In this document: piece after piece, positions 56,856 through 64,000 of the stretch
How the letters are laid out: each line of letters opens with the position of its first letter
Position numbering within the stretch: position 1 is the first letter of the stretch
From: Tepidimonas sediminis
GTDB taxonomy: Bacteria > Pseudomonadota > Gammaproteobacteria > Burkholderiales > Burkholderiaceae_C
Length of the DNA stretch: 64,000 nt
Reading direction: 5' to 3'
Assembly (NCBI RefSeq): GCF_007556605.1
Contig: NZ_VJND01000006.1
Span: 1-64,000 of the forward strand
Program-made: the position numbers and the translations under genes
The notes under the pieces: model-generated
What the model was told of the DNA's origin: nothing
What the model saw: the letters and a program-made list of their open reading frames with translations, nothing else
Databases searched by the model: none

Positions 56856-59074
56856 ACGAGCGAGACGTCAACCGCGGGTTGCGCAGGGGCCTGCCCCTGC
56901 GGCGCTGGCGGCGTTGGGCGGCGTGGACGGTCGGCGTGGGGCTGCTGGCGGCCCAGGGCGTGGCGTGGGCGCAGGCGGCGATCCGGGCCGTCAGCGCCAG
57001 TGTGGTCGGCGGCAGCGAGGTCGTGCGCATCGAGACGAGCGCGCCGCTGCCCGGCGTGCCGGCGGGCTTCGCCACGCAGACGCCGCCGCGCATCGCGCTG
57101 GACTTTCCGGCCACCACCAACGCCAGCGGCAAGAGTCTGATCGAGGTCAACCAGGGCAACCTGCGCTCGGTCAATGTCGTGGAGGCCGGCGAGCGCACGC
57201 GCGTCGTCCTCAACCTCATCCGCAACGTGCCGTACGAGGCGCGTGCCGAGGGCAACGTGCTGCTGGTCACGCTGCAGCCGCCGGTGACCACCGCGCAGGC
57301 CGAAGCCGCGCAGGCGCCCACCTTCCCCGGCGTGGTCGCGCCGGCTGGCGCGGGCGTCGCGCTGGCCGACATCGACTTCCGCCGCGGCGAGGAGGGGGCC
57401 GGCCGCGTCGTCGTGCAGCTGGGCAGCGCACAGACCCCGGTGGACATCCGCCCGCAGGGGCGCAACATCGTCGTCGAGTTCCAGCGCACGACGCTGCCGG
57501 AGGGGCTGCGCCGCCGGCTCGACGTGACCGACTTCGGCACCCCGGTGCGCATGGTCACCGCCACGCAGGCCGGCGACCGCGTGCGCCTGCTGGTGGAGAA
57601 TGCCGGCGAGTGGGAGCACAGCGCCTACCAGAGCGACAACCAGTTCGTGCTGGAAGTGCGTCCGGTCAAGCCCGACCCGAACAAGCTGGTGGCAGGGCCG
57701 AGGTACAGCGGCGACAGGCTGTCGCTGAACTTCCAGAACATCGACGTGCGCGCGCTGCTGCAGGTCATCGCCGACTTCACTGGCTTCAACATCATCACCA
57801 CCGACACCGTGCAGGGCAGCCTGACGCTGCGCCTGAAGGATGTGCCGTGGGACCAGGCGCTGGACATCATCCTGGAGGCCAAGCAGCTGGGCATGACGCG
57901 CACCGGCAACGTCATCCGCGTGGCGCCCCGAAAAGAGCTCGCGGATGAAACCAAGTTCAACCTCGAGCAGCAGGCCTTGGCGCAGAAGCTGATCCCGCTC
58001 AAGAGCGAGTCCTTCCAGCTCAACTATGCCAAGGCATCCGACGTCGCCGCCCAGCTCTTGGGGACGGATGCGGTTGACCGTGAAGGACGAGCGAGGGCCG
58101 CGCCGACGACGGACAGCGGTGTGCAGGCGACCGGTGACAGTCGAACCCTGTTCAGCTCCGGTACGCGCATCCTCAGCGACAGAGGTGTTGCGGTGGCCGA
58201 GCCCCGTACCAACCGTTTGTTCGTGATGGACGTGCCGGAGCGTCTGGAGAAAATCGCCGAACTGATCAAGCTGCTCGACATCCCGGTACGGCAGGTTTTG
58301 ATCGAAGCCAGAATAGTCGAAGCGGATGAGGGTGTTGGAAAGGCGCTCGGTGTCCGCTTCGGGGGCATGATCAATGGGGCGACACTGGGAACGGTCAACG
58401 GAAGTCGGGTGTTGATGTCGGTTGGGGGCGGCGGCTCTTACGGGGCGACGTCGCCTGGATTGAGTGGAGCCATGGTCAATCTTCCGGCTCAACCGCTTTC
58501 CCAGGCTGCGTCGACGGCAGCAGGCGCCATCGGGGCTACCATTTTCAACTCGACGCTGACGCGGATGCTGAGTCTCGAGATCCAGGCTCTGGAGGCGGAT
58601 CGTCGGGTGAGGGTGATCTCGAGTCCGCGCTTGATCACGTCTGATTTGAAGAAGGCGGTGATCGAGCAGGGTGAGGAGATTCCTTATCAGACGAATTCGG
58701 CTAACCAGGGTACGAATGTCCAGTTCAAGAAAGCCGTCTTGAAGCTGGATGTGATGCCGCAAATCACGCCGGACGGATCCGTGATCCTTGATGTCGAGGT
58801 TTCGAAGGATTCGCGCGGTGATATCCTGCCCGGTGGGGTCGCGATCAATACCAACAAGGTCCAGACCAAGGTGCTCGTTGAAAATGGGGGTACGGTTGCG
58901 ATCGGTGGAATCTTCCGTTCAGAGGAGACTACGGACAATCAAAAAATTCCTGGCTTGGGCGATCTCCCCGCCGTAGGCGGATTGTTCCGGTCGAAGCGGA
59001 CGTCTCTGGATCGCAAGGAGCTCATCGTATTCCTTACGCCCCGTATTCTTCCCGCCGTCATGGGGGGGCAGTGA
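56852..59074 (+). CDS. pilQ: Type IV pilus secretin PilQ, compositionally mosaic
   Basis: A 740-residue outer-membrane secretin through which the pilus passes. It has a signal peptide (VGLLAAQGVAWA), two AMIN domains (about residues 45-250), an N0/STN region (YSGDRLSLNFQNIDVRALLQVIADFTG), an N1 domain and the C-terminal secretin domain (IRSEETTDNQKIPGLGDLP-type ending present as FRSEETTDNQKIPGLG). The first 390 codons have the window's strong G/C third-base bias (46 of 60 G+C at 57481-57540). From about 58020 to the stop the bias collapses (28 of 60 at 58681-58740), with many A- and T-ending codons. The frame stays open, so the protein is complete. Partial replacement by transfer is inferred. 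Confidence 0.95.
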   Translation: MNERDVNRGLRRGLPLRRWRRWAAWTVGVGLLAAQGVAWAQAAIRAVSASVVGGSEVVRIETSAPLPGVPAGFATQTPPRIALDFPATTNASGKSLIEVNQGNLRSVNVVEAGERTRVVLNLIRNVPYEARAEGNVLLVTLQPPVTTAQAEAAQAPTFPGVVAPAGAGVALADIDFRRGEEGAGRVVVQLGSAQTPVDIRPQGRNIVVEFQRTTLPEGLRRRLDVTDFGTPVRMVTATQAGDRVRLLVENAGEWEHSAYQSDNQFVLEVRPVKPDPNKLVAGPRYSGDRLSLNFQNIDVRALLQVIADFTGFNIITTDTVQGSLTLRLKDVPWDQALDIILEAKQLGMTRTGNVIRVAPRKELADETKFNLEQQALAQKLIPLKSESFQLNYAKASDVAAQLLGTDAVDREGRARAAPTTDSGVQATGDSRTLFSSGTRILSDRGVAVAEPRTNRLFVMDVPERLEKIAELIKLLDIPVRQVLIEARIVEADEGVGKALGVRFGGMINGATLGTVNGSRVLMSVGGGGSYGATSPGLSGAMVNLPAQPLSQAASTAAGAIGATIFNSTLTRMLSLEIQALEADRRVRVISSPRLITSDLKKAVIEQGEEIPYQTNSANQGTNVQFKKAVLKLDVMPQITPDGSVILDVEVSKDSRGDILPGGVAINTNKVQTKVLVENGGTVAIGGIFRSEETTDNQKIPGLGDLPAVGGLFRSKRTSLDRKELIVFLTPRILPAVMGGQ

Positions 59075-59610
59075 CGCATCTGGTGCTCATCGGCCTGCCC
59101 GGCGCCGGCAAGACCACGGTCGGCCGGCAGCTGGCGCGGCGGCTGCAGGTGCCGTTCGTCGATTCCGACGCGGTGATCGAGGAGCGGCTCGGCTGCAGCA
59201 TCCGCGAGTTCTTCGAGCGGGAGGGCGAGGAGCCCTTCCGCGACGTGGAGGAGACGGTGCTGGACGAGCTGACGCGCGGCGAGCCGTGCGTGCTGTCCAC
59301 CGGCGGCGGGGCGGTGCTGCGGCCGGCCAACCGGCAGCGGCTGCGGGCGCGCGGACGGGTGTTCTACCTGCGCTCCACGCCGGAGGAGCTGATGCGCCGG
59401 CTGCGTCATGACCGCACGCGGCCGCTGCTGCAGGTGGCCGATCCGCTGCAGCGCCTGCGCGAGCTGCACGCGCTGCGCGATCCCCTGTACCGCGAGACGG
59501 CGCACTACGTGATCGAGACCGGCCGCCCGTCGGTGGCGACGCTCGTCAACATGATCCTGATGCAGCTGGAGCTGGGCGCCGAGGCGGCCCGGGGCGCGAC
59601 GGCCGGCTAA
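59071..59610 (+). CDS. aroK: Shikimate kinase AroK
   Basis: A 179-residue enzyme phosphorylating shikimate in the chorismate pathway. Walker [10 protein letters not shown], the shikimate-binding DSDAVIEE region, [10 protein letters not shown] and [21 protein letters not shown] are intact. It starts at GTG 59071, overlapping the pilQ stop by four bases (GTGA). High-GC composition returns at once. The linkage pilQ-aroK-aroB is usual in this group. Confidence 0.95.
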   Translation: MTHLVLIGLPGAGKTTVGRQLARRLQVPFVDSDAVIEERLGCSIREFFEREGEEPFRDVEETVLDELTRGEPCVLSTGGGAVLRPANRQRLRARGRVFYLRSTPEELMRRLRHDRTRPLLQVADPLQRLRELHALRDPLYRETAHYVIETGRPSVATLVNMILMQLELGAEAARGATAG

Positions 59611-59619
59611 ACTCGTGGC

Positions 59620-60774
59620 ATGTCCACGTCCGCCGCTGCCGCCATCGCCGAAGCCCCCGCATCCGCACCCGCCGCCACCGTGCTGCACACGGTGACCATC
59701 GACCTCGGGGAGCGCAGCTACCCGATCGTCATCGGCACCGGGCTGCTGGACGACCCGGGCACCTGGGCCGGCCTGCCGCGCGCGGCCACCGCCGCCATCG
59801 TCACCAACACGGTGGTGGCGCCGCTGTACCTGGCGCGGCTGCGTGCCGCATTGCAGCCGCACTACGCGCGCGTGCTGGAGGTGGTGCTGCCCGACGGCGA
59901 GGCGCACAAGGACTGGCCGACGCTCAACTGCATCTTCGACGCGCTGCTGGCTGCCGGGGCGGACCGCAGGACGGTGCTGTTCGCGCTCGGCGGCGGCGTG
60001 ATCGGCGACATGACCGGCTTTGCCGCCGCGTGCTACATGCGCGGCGTGCCGTTCGTGCAGGTGCCGACCACCCTGCTGGCGCAGGTGGACTCCTCGGTGG
60101 GCGGCAAGACGGCGATCAACCACCCGCTCGGCAAGAACATGATCGGGGCGTTCTACCAGCCGGTGCGGGTGGTGTGCGACTTGGGCACGCTCGCGACCCT
60201 GCCGCCGCGCGAGTTCGCCGCCGGGCTGGCGGAGGTGATCAAGTACGGGCCGATCGCCGACGTGGCCTTCCTCGACTGGGTGGAGGCGAATGTCGGGCGG
60301 CTGGTGGCGCGCGACGCTGCGGCGCTCGCGCACGCGGTGCGGCGCAGCTGCGAGATCAAGGCCGCCGTCGTCGGGCAGGACGAGCGCGAGTCCGGCCTGC
60401 GCGCGATCCTCAACTTCGGCCACACCTTCGGCCACGCGATCGAGGCGGGGCTGGGCTACGGCGCCTGGCTGCACGGCGAGGCGGTCGGCTGCGGCATGGT
60501 GATGGCGGCGGAGCTGTCGCACCGGCTCGGGCTGGTGTCGGCGGCCTGGGTGGCGCGGCTGGAGCGGCTGGTGGCCGCAGCCGGCCTGCCGGTGCGCGCG
60601 CCGGTGCTGGGGCCGGACAACGTCGCGCGCTACCTGGAGCTGATGCGCGTGGACAAGAAGGCCGAGGGCGGCGAGATCCGCTTCGTCGTCGTCGACGAGG
60701 CCGGGCACGCGTTCGTGCGCCCGGCGCCGGATGCGCTGGTGGCCGAGGTGATCGCGGCGCGCTGCGCCGCCTGA
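59620..60774 (+). CDS. aroB: 3-dehydroquinate synthase AroB
   Basis: A 384-residue NAD- and zinc-dependent enzyme of the shikimate pathway. Motifs: [55 protein letters not shown], and the metal-binding [13 protein letters not shown] and [10 protein letters not shown]. An Ala-rich N-terminal extension of about 20 residues precedes the fold. It lies nine bases after aroK. Confidence 0.96.
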   Translation: MSTSAAAAIAEAPASAPAATVLHTVTIDLGERSYPIVIGTGLLDDPGTWAGLPRAATAAIVTNTVVAPLYLARLRAALQPHYARVLEVVLPDGEAHKDWPTLNCIFDALLAAGADRRTVLFALGGGVIGDMTGFAAACYMRGVPFVQVPTTLLAQVDSSVGGKTAINHPLGKNMIGAFYQPVRVVCDLGTLATLPPREFAAGLAEVIKYGPIADVAFLDWVEANVGRLVARDAAALAHAVRRSCEIKAAVVGQDERESGLRAILNFGHTFGHAIEAGLGYGAWLHGEAVGCGMVMAAELSHRLGLVSAAWVARLERLVAAAGLPVRAPVLGPDNVARYLELMRVDKKAEGGEIRFVVVDEAGHAFVRPAPDALVAEVIAARCAA

Positions 60775-60791
60775 GCCCGGGGGAGGCGGCC

Positions 60792-62039
60792 GTGACCCTG
60801 GCGCTGCCGACGCTGGCCGAGGAGGCGGTCGCCGCCGCCACGCCACCGGTGTGGGCGGGCGGGACGCTGGCGCCATGGGCGTGCGACCCGGCGCGCAGCC
60901 GCGGCCGGCGCCACCCGGAGCCGTCGGCGCCGACGCGCAACCCGTTCCAGCGCGACCGTGACCGCGTCATCCACTCCACCGCGTTTCGCCGCCTGGTCTA
61001 CAAGACGCAGGTGTTCCTCAACCACGAGGGCGACCTGTTCCGCACGCGGCTGACGCACTCGCTGGAGGTGGCGCAGCTCGGCCGCAGCATCGCCCGCGCG
61101 CTGGGTCTGCACGAGGATCTGGTGGAGGCGATCGCGCTGGCGCACGACCTGGGGCACACGCCGTTCGGCCACGCGGGTCAGGATGCGCTCAACGCCTGCC
61201 TGCACGCCGACGACGGCCCGTGGGCCGCCGAGCCGCGCGGGGCCGATGAGCCGCACGGCGGCTTCGAGCACAACCTTCAGAGCCTGCGCGTGGTCGACGA
61301 GCTGGAGGAGCGCTACCCGGCGTTCGACGGCCTCAACCTCAGCTTCGAGACGCGCGAGGGCATCCTGAAGCACTGTGCGCGCGCCAACGCCGAGTGGCTG
61401 GAGGCGCGCGAGCCGGGCGGCGTGGGGGCGCGCTTCCTGCGTGGCGAGTCGCCGTCGCTGGAGGCGCAGCTGGCCAACGTCGCCGACGAGATCGCCTACA
61501 ACGCGCACGACCTCGACGACGGCGTGCGCAGCGGCCTGTTGACGCTGGAGCAGCTGGAGCAGGTCGAGCTGTTCGACGCCTTCCGCCGCGAGGCGCTGGC
61601 GCAGCATCCGCACCTGCGGGGACGGCGGCTGCTGTACGAGACGATCCGGCGCATGCTCAGCGCGCAGGTGTACGACGTGATCGCCGCCACGCGCGCGGCC
61701 TTGAGCGCTGCCGGCGTGCAGTCCGTGGAGGACGTGCGCGCGCAGCCGCCGCTGCTGGGCTTTTCGCCGGCGATGCGCGAGGCCTCGGCGCGGCTGAAGC
61801 GCTTCCTGCTCGTCAACCTGTACCGCCACCCGCAGGTGATGGAGACCACGGCGCGCGCGCGCCAGGTGGTGACCGACCTGTACCGCGCCTACTGCGCCGA
61901 TCCGGCGCGGCTGCCGCCACCGCGCCGCCGCGCCGGGCTGTCGCTGCGGCGGCAGGTGGCCGACCACATCGCCGGCATGACCGACCGCTACGCGATCCGC
62001 GAGCACGAGCGGCTGACCGGCCGGCGGCTGTTCAGCTGA
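60792..62039 (+). CDS. dgt: Deoxyguanosinetriphosphate triphosphohydrolase-like protein (Dgt, HD domain)
   Basis: A 415-residue HD-domain enzyme that releases triphosphate from dNTPs. The HD motif parts are visible: [32 protein letters not shown], and [37 protein letters not shown] begins the conserved core. It starts at GTG 60792 after GGGAGGCGG. It follows aroB as usual in betaproteobacteria; homologues can influence phage resistance by dNTP depletion, but here the context is housekeeping. Confidence 0.92.
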   Translation: MTLALPTLAEEAVAAATPPVWAGGTLAPWACDPARSRGRRHPEPSAPTRNPFQRDRDRVIHSTAFRRLVYKTQVFLNHEGDLFRTRLTHSLEVAQLGRSIARALGLHEDLVEAIALAHDLGHTPFGHAGQDALNACLHADDGPWAAEPRGADEPHGGFEHNLQSLRVVDELEERYPAFDGLNLSFETREGILKHCARANAEWLEAREPGGVGARFLRGESPSLEAQLANVADEIAYNAHDLDDGVRSGLLTLEQLEQVELFDAFRREALAQHPHLRGRRLLYETIRRMLSAQVYDVIAATRAALSAAGVQSVEDVRAQPPLLGFSPAMREASARLKRFLLVNLYRHPQVMETTARARQVVTDLYRAYCADPARLPPPRRRAGLSLRRQVADHIAGMTDRYAIREHERLTGRRLFS

Positions 62040-62046
62040 GGCCGCG

Positions 62047-63258
62047 ATGGGAACCATGCTCGGCATTCCACCGGCGGCGCTGCCGATCGTGCTGGTCGGC
62101 GTGGCCAGCGCGATGCACGTCGGCAAGCTGCCGCCGGCGCTGCCGCTGCTGGCGCGCGAGCTGGGCGTGACGCTGGTGCAGGGGGGCTTTCTGCTCTCCA
62201 TGATCCAGCTGGCGGGCATGACGCTGGGGGCGTTGGCCGGTCAGCTGGCCGACCGGCTGGGGCCGCGGCGCGTGATGCTGGGCGGACTGGTGTTGCTGGC
62301 AGCCGGCAGCCTGGCCGGGGCGCTGGCGCCCGCTGCGGCCTGGCTGCTGGCCGCGCGCGCGTTGGAAGGGGTGGGCTTTCTGATGACGGTGCTGCCGGCG
62401 CCGGGGCTGATCCGTCGCGGCGTGACCGAGCCGGGGCCGCAGGCGCGCGCGCTGGGCTGGTGGGGGGCCTACATGCCGATCGGCGCGGCGCTCGGGCTGG
62501 CGCTGACGCCGCCGCTGTATGCGACGTTGGGCTGGCGCACGGCATGGGGGGCGCTGGCCCTGCTGGCGCTGGCGTGCGCGGGGCTGGTGGCGCGGCGGGT
62601 GCCGGCCGACGGCGCGTCCCCGGCTGGCGGCACGGCGGCCCTGCGCGCCGCCCTGCAGGGTCTGCGCACCACGCTCGCTGCGGCCGGCCCGTGGCTGGTC
62701 GCGCTGGCCTTCGGGGTCTATTCGGGCCAATGGCTGGCGGTGGTGGGTTTTCTGCCAACGATCTACACGGAGGCTGGCTGGCCCGGCGCCGTGGTCGGCT
62801 GGGCCAGTGCGCTGGCCGCGGGGGTCAACCTGGCCGGCAACGTGCTGGCCGGGCGGCTGCTGGCGCGCGGCTGGCCGGTGCGGCGGCTGCTGTGGCTGGG
62901 CTACGGGGCAATGGCCGCGGGCGCGCTGGGCACGTTCACCGCCCCGCCGCTGGCGGCCTACGGCGCGGTGCTGGCGTTCTCGGCGCTGGGGGGGCTGGTG
63001 CCGGGCACGCTGTTCGCGCTGGCGGTGCGGCTGGCGCCGTCGCCGGCCACGGTGTCCACCACCGTCGGCTGGGTGCAGCAGCTCTCCTCGCTCGGGCAAT
63101 TCGCCGCCCCGCCGCTGGTGGCGGCGCTGGCCGCGCGCGTGGGCGGCTGGCAGTGGACGTGGCTGTTCAACGTGGCCTGCTGCGCCGCCGGCGCGCTGCT
63201 GGCGGTGGCGCTGCAGGCGCGCTGGCGGCGCGCGGCCGCCGTGCCGGTGCGGGTGTAG
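62047..63258 (+). CDS. MFS transporter (CynX/NimT-like)
   Basis: A 403-residue polytopic membrane protein with about twelve membrane segments. Between TM2 and TM3 lies the MFS loop GQLADRLGPRRVMLGG. No substrate residues can be recognised; the family includes drug, cyanate and 2-nitroimidazole exporters. The gene starts seven bases after dgt and precedes the transposase-like gene by 13 bases, so it may be part of the same transcript. Confidence 0.87.
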   Translation: MGTMLGIPPAALPIVLVGVASAMHVGKLPPALPLLARELGVTLVQGGFLLSMIQLAGMTLGALAGQLADRLGPRRVMLGGLVLLAAGSLAGALAPAAAWLLAARALEGVGFLMTVLPAPGLIRRGVTEPGPQARALGWWGAYMPIGAALGLALTPPLYATLGWRTAWGALALLALACAGLVARRVPADGASPAGGTAALRAALQGLRTTLAAAGPWLVALAFGVYSGQWLAVVGFLPTIYTEAGWPGAVVGWASALAAGVNLAGNVLAGRLLARGWPVRRLLWLGYGAMAAGALGTFTAPPLAAYGAVLAFSALGGLVPGTLFALAVRLAPSPATVSTTVGWVQQLSSLGQFAAPPLVAALAARVGGWQWTWLFNVACCAAGALLAVALQARWRRAAAVPVRV

Positions 63259-63271
63259 GGCGGGACGCGCG

Positions 63272-63991
63272 ATGGCCCGACTGCCCCGCCTGCGCGTCGC
63301 CGGCTGTGCGCATCTGGTGGTCTGGCGCGGCCACGACGGTCGGCCGGTGTTCGCCGACGACCTCGACCGCGAGGCGCTGCGCGACGCGCTGGGGGAGGTG
63401 GCGGCGCGCGAGCAGGTGGCGGTGCACGGCTGGGCGTGGCTGCCGGCGCAGGTATGGCTGCTGGTGACACCGGCGGAGGCCGAGGGTCTGCCGCGCCTCA
63501 TGCAGGGATTGGGCCGGCGCTACGTGCGCCACTTCCACGCGCGCCACGGCGGCAGCGGCACGCTGTGGGAGGGGCGCTACCGTGCCACCGTGCTGGGGCC
63601 GGACTGGGTGCTGCCGGCGCTGGTGTTCCTCGAGACGCTGCCGGTGTACGAGGGGCTGGCCGCCAGCGCCGAGGCGTGGCCGTGGAGCAGCCACCGTCAT
63701 CACGCCGGGCTGCAGCCGCAACGCGGCCTGCAGCCGCCGGCGGCGTGGTGGGCGCTGGGCGACACGCCGTTTGCGCGCGAGGCCGCCTGGCGCCGCCGCG
63801 TCGCCGAGGGGCTGGGCGCGGCCGAACGCCAGCGGTTGCACGAGGCGGCGCTGAAAGGCTGGCCGCTGGGCGACGACGCCTTCCTGCACGCGCTGCAGCA
63901 GGCCAGCGGCCGCCCGGTTCGGCCGCGCCGGCCCGGGCGGCCGCGTCGATCTACTCTGTCCCCAAAAAACGTGGAGAATGGTGAAGGTTAG
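63272..63991 (+). CDS. REP-associated tyrosine transposase-like protein, catalytically degenerate
   Basis: A 239-residue protein resembling the Y1/RAYT group (IS200-like): MARLPRLRVAGCAHLVVWRGHDGRPVF, the LMQGLGRRYVRHFHARHGGSGTLWEGRYRATVL block and PWSSHRHHA. However, the HUH motif, normally MPNHVHLL, reads LPAQVWLLV here, and the catalytic Tyr segment (YIELNPVRAG in relatives) reads FLETLPVYEG. Both catalytic elements are lost, while the frame is intact for its full length. It is therefore either a decaying or a domesticated DNA-binding protein. The last dozen codons are AT-richer and may come from different sequence. Confidence 0.82.
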   Translation: MARLPRLRVAGCAHLVVWRGHDGRPVFADDLDREALRDALGEVAAREQVAVHGWAWLPAQVWLLVTPAEAEGLPRLMQGLGRRYVRHFHARHGGSGTLWEGRYRATVLGPDWVLPALVFLETLPVYEGLAASAEAWPWSSHRHHAGLQPQRGLQPPAAWWALGDTPFAREAAWRRRVAEGLGAAERQRLHEAALKGWPLGDDAFLHALQQASGRPVRPRRPGRPRRSTLSPKNVENGEG

Positions 63992-64000
63992 ATAAATAGT

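Overview
The window looks like chromosomal DNA from a high-GC betaproteobacterium of the order Burkholderiales (Comamonadaceae/Tepidimonas-like by gene content; this is inferred from protein families and synteny, not from a search). Supporting blocks are pilMNOPQ-aroK-aroB-dgt, metK divergent from an LpxL-type acyltransferase, engB/cytochrome c4/resB/ccsA, lptM-lysA divergent from cyaY, rfbBDAC, a bacterial acyl-CoA-binding protein and a stand-alone NDUFA9-like protein. Coding density is very high: I see no gene-free stretch over 300 bases, no tRNA or rRNA gene, no CRISPR array and no complete insertion sequence.

Layout. 1-3.7 kb: a phoH gene whose 3' end is replaced by icmF sequence at the window edge, then ruvA, a visibly AT-rich foreign gene (HARE-HTH plus a PD-(D/E)XK-like domain) and ruvB, translationally coupled. 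3.7-10.8 kb: phosphatase, cheV, lipoprotein, ttcA, a three-gene pterin operon (SDR plus two FolB-like proteins), a MidA-type methyltransferase, a DUF2905 membrane protein and trxC. 10.9-15.7 kb: a PhnD-like lipoprotein coupled to a GGDEF-EAL membrane protein, and convergent cca. 15.7-18.1 kb: a CsoR/CstR-like regulator divergent from a DUF302 lipoprotein and a FadL-type porin. 18.3-22.6 kb: NDUFA9-like protein, lytic transglycosylase, 5-formyl-THF cyclo-ligase and an AbrB/PIN toxin-antitoxin pair. 22.7-31.7 kb: icmF with a perfect 24-base palindrome in its promoter region, a TRAP transporter operon, and a second CsoR/CstR-like regulator followed by a persulfide dioxygenase-rhodanese fusion. 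31.7-36.8 kb: coaX, an M20 amidohydrolase, a molybdopterin oxidoreductase, an acyl-CoA-binding protein and a ComEA-like protein. 37-42.8 kb: dTDP-rhamnose synthesis genes, metK and an LpxL-type acyltransferase. 42.8-49.5 kb: engB, cytochrome c4, system II cytochrome c maturation and msrPQ. 49.5-53.7 kb: lysA, lptM, cyaY and mrcA. 53.9-62 kb: pilMNOPQ, aroKB and dgt. 62-64 kb: an MFS transporter and a REP-associated transposase homologue that has lost its catalytic residues.

Points worth attention: (i) the AT-rich putative nuclease inside the ruvAB operon, with ruvB's start codon embedded in its stop; (ii) a shared TACC-N6-GGTA inverted repeat at two CsoR/CstR-like loci, with a near-match before the TRAP operon, suggesting a persulfide-responsive regulon; (iii) a composition break inside pilQ that makes its secretin part look imported; (iv) the 116-base exact copy of icmF fused in frame to phoH, most likely an assembly chimera; (v) the catalytically dead RAYT-like protein.
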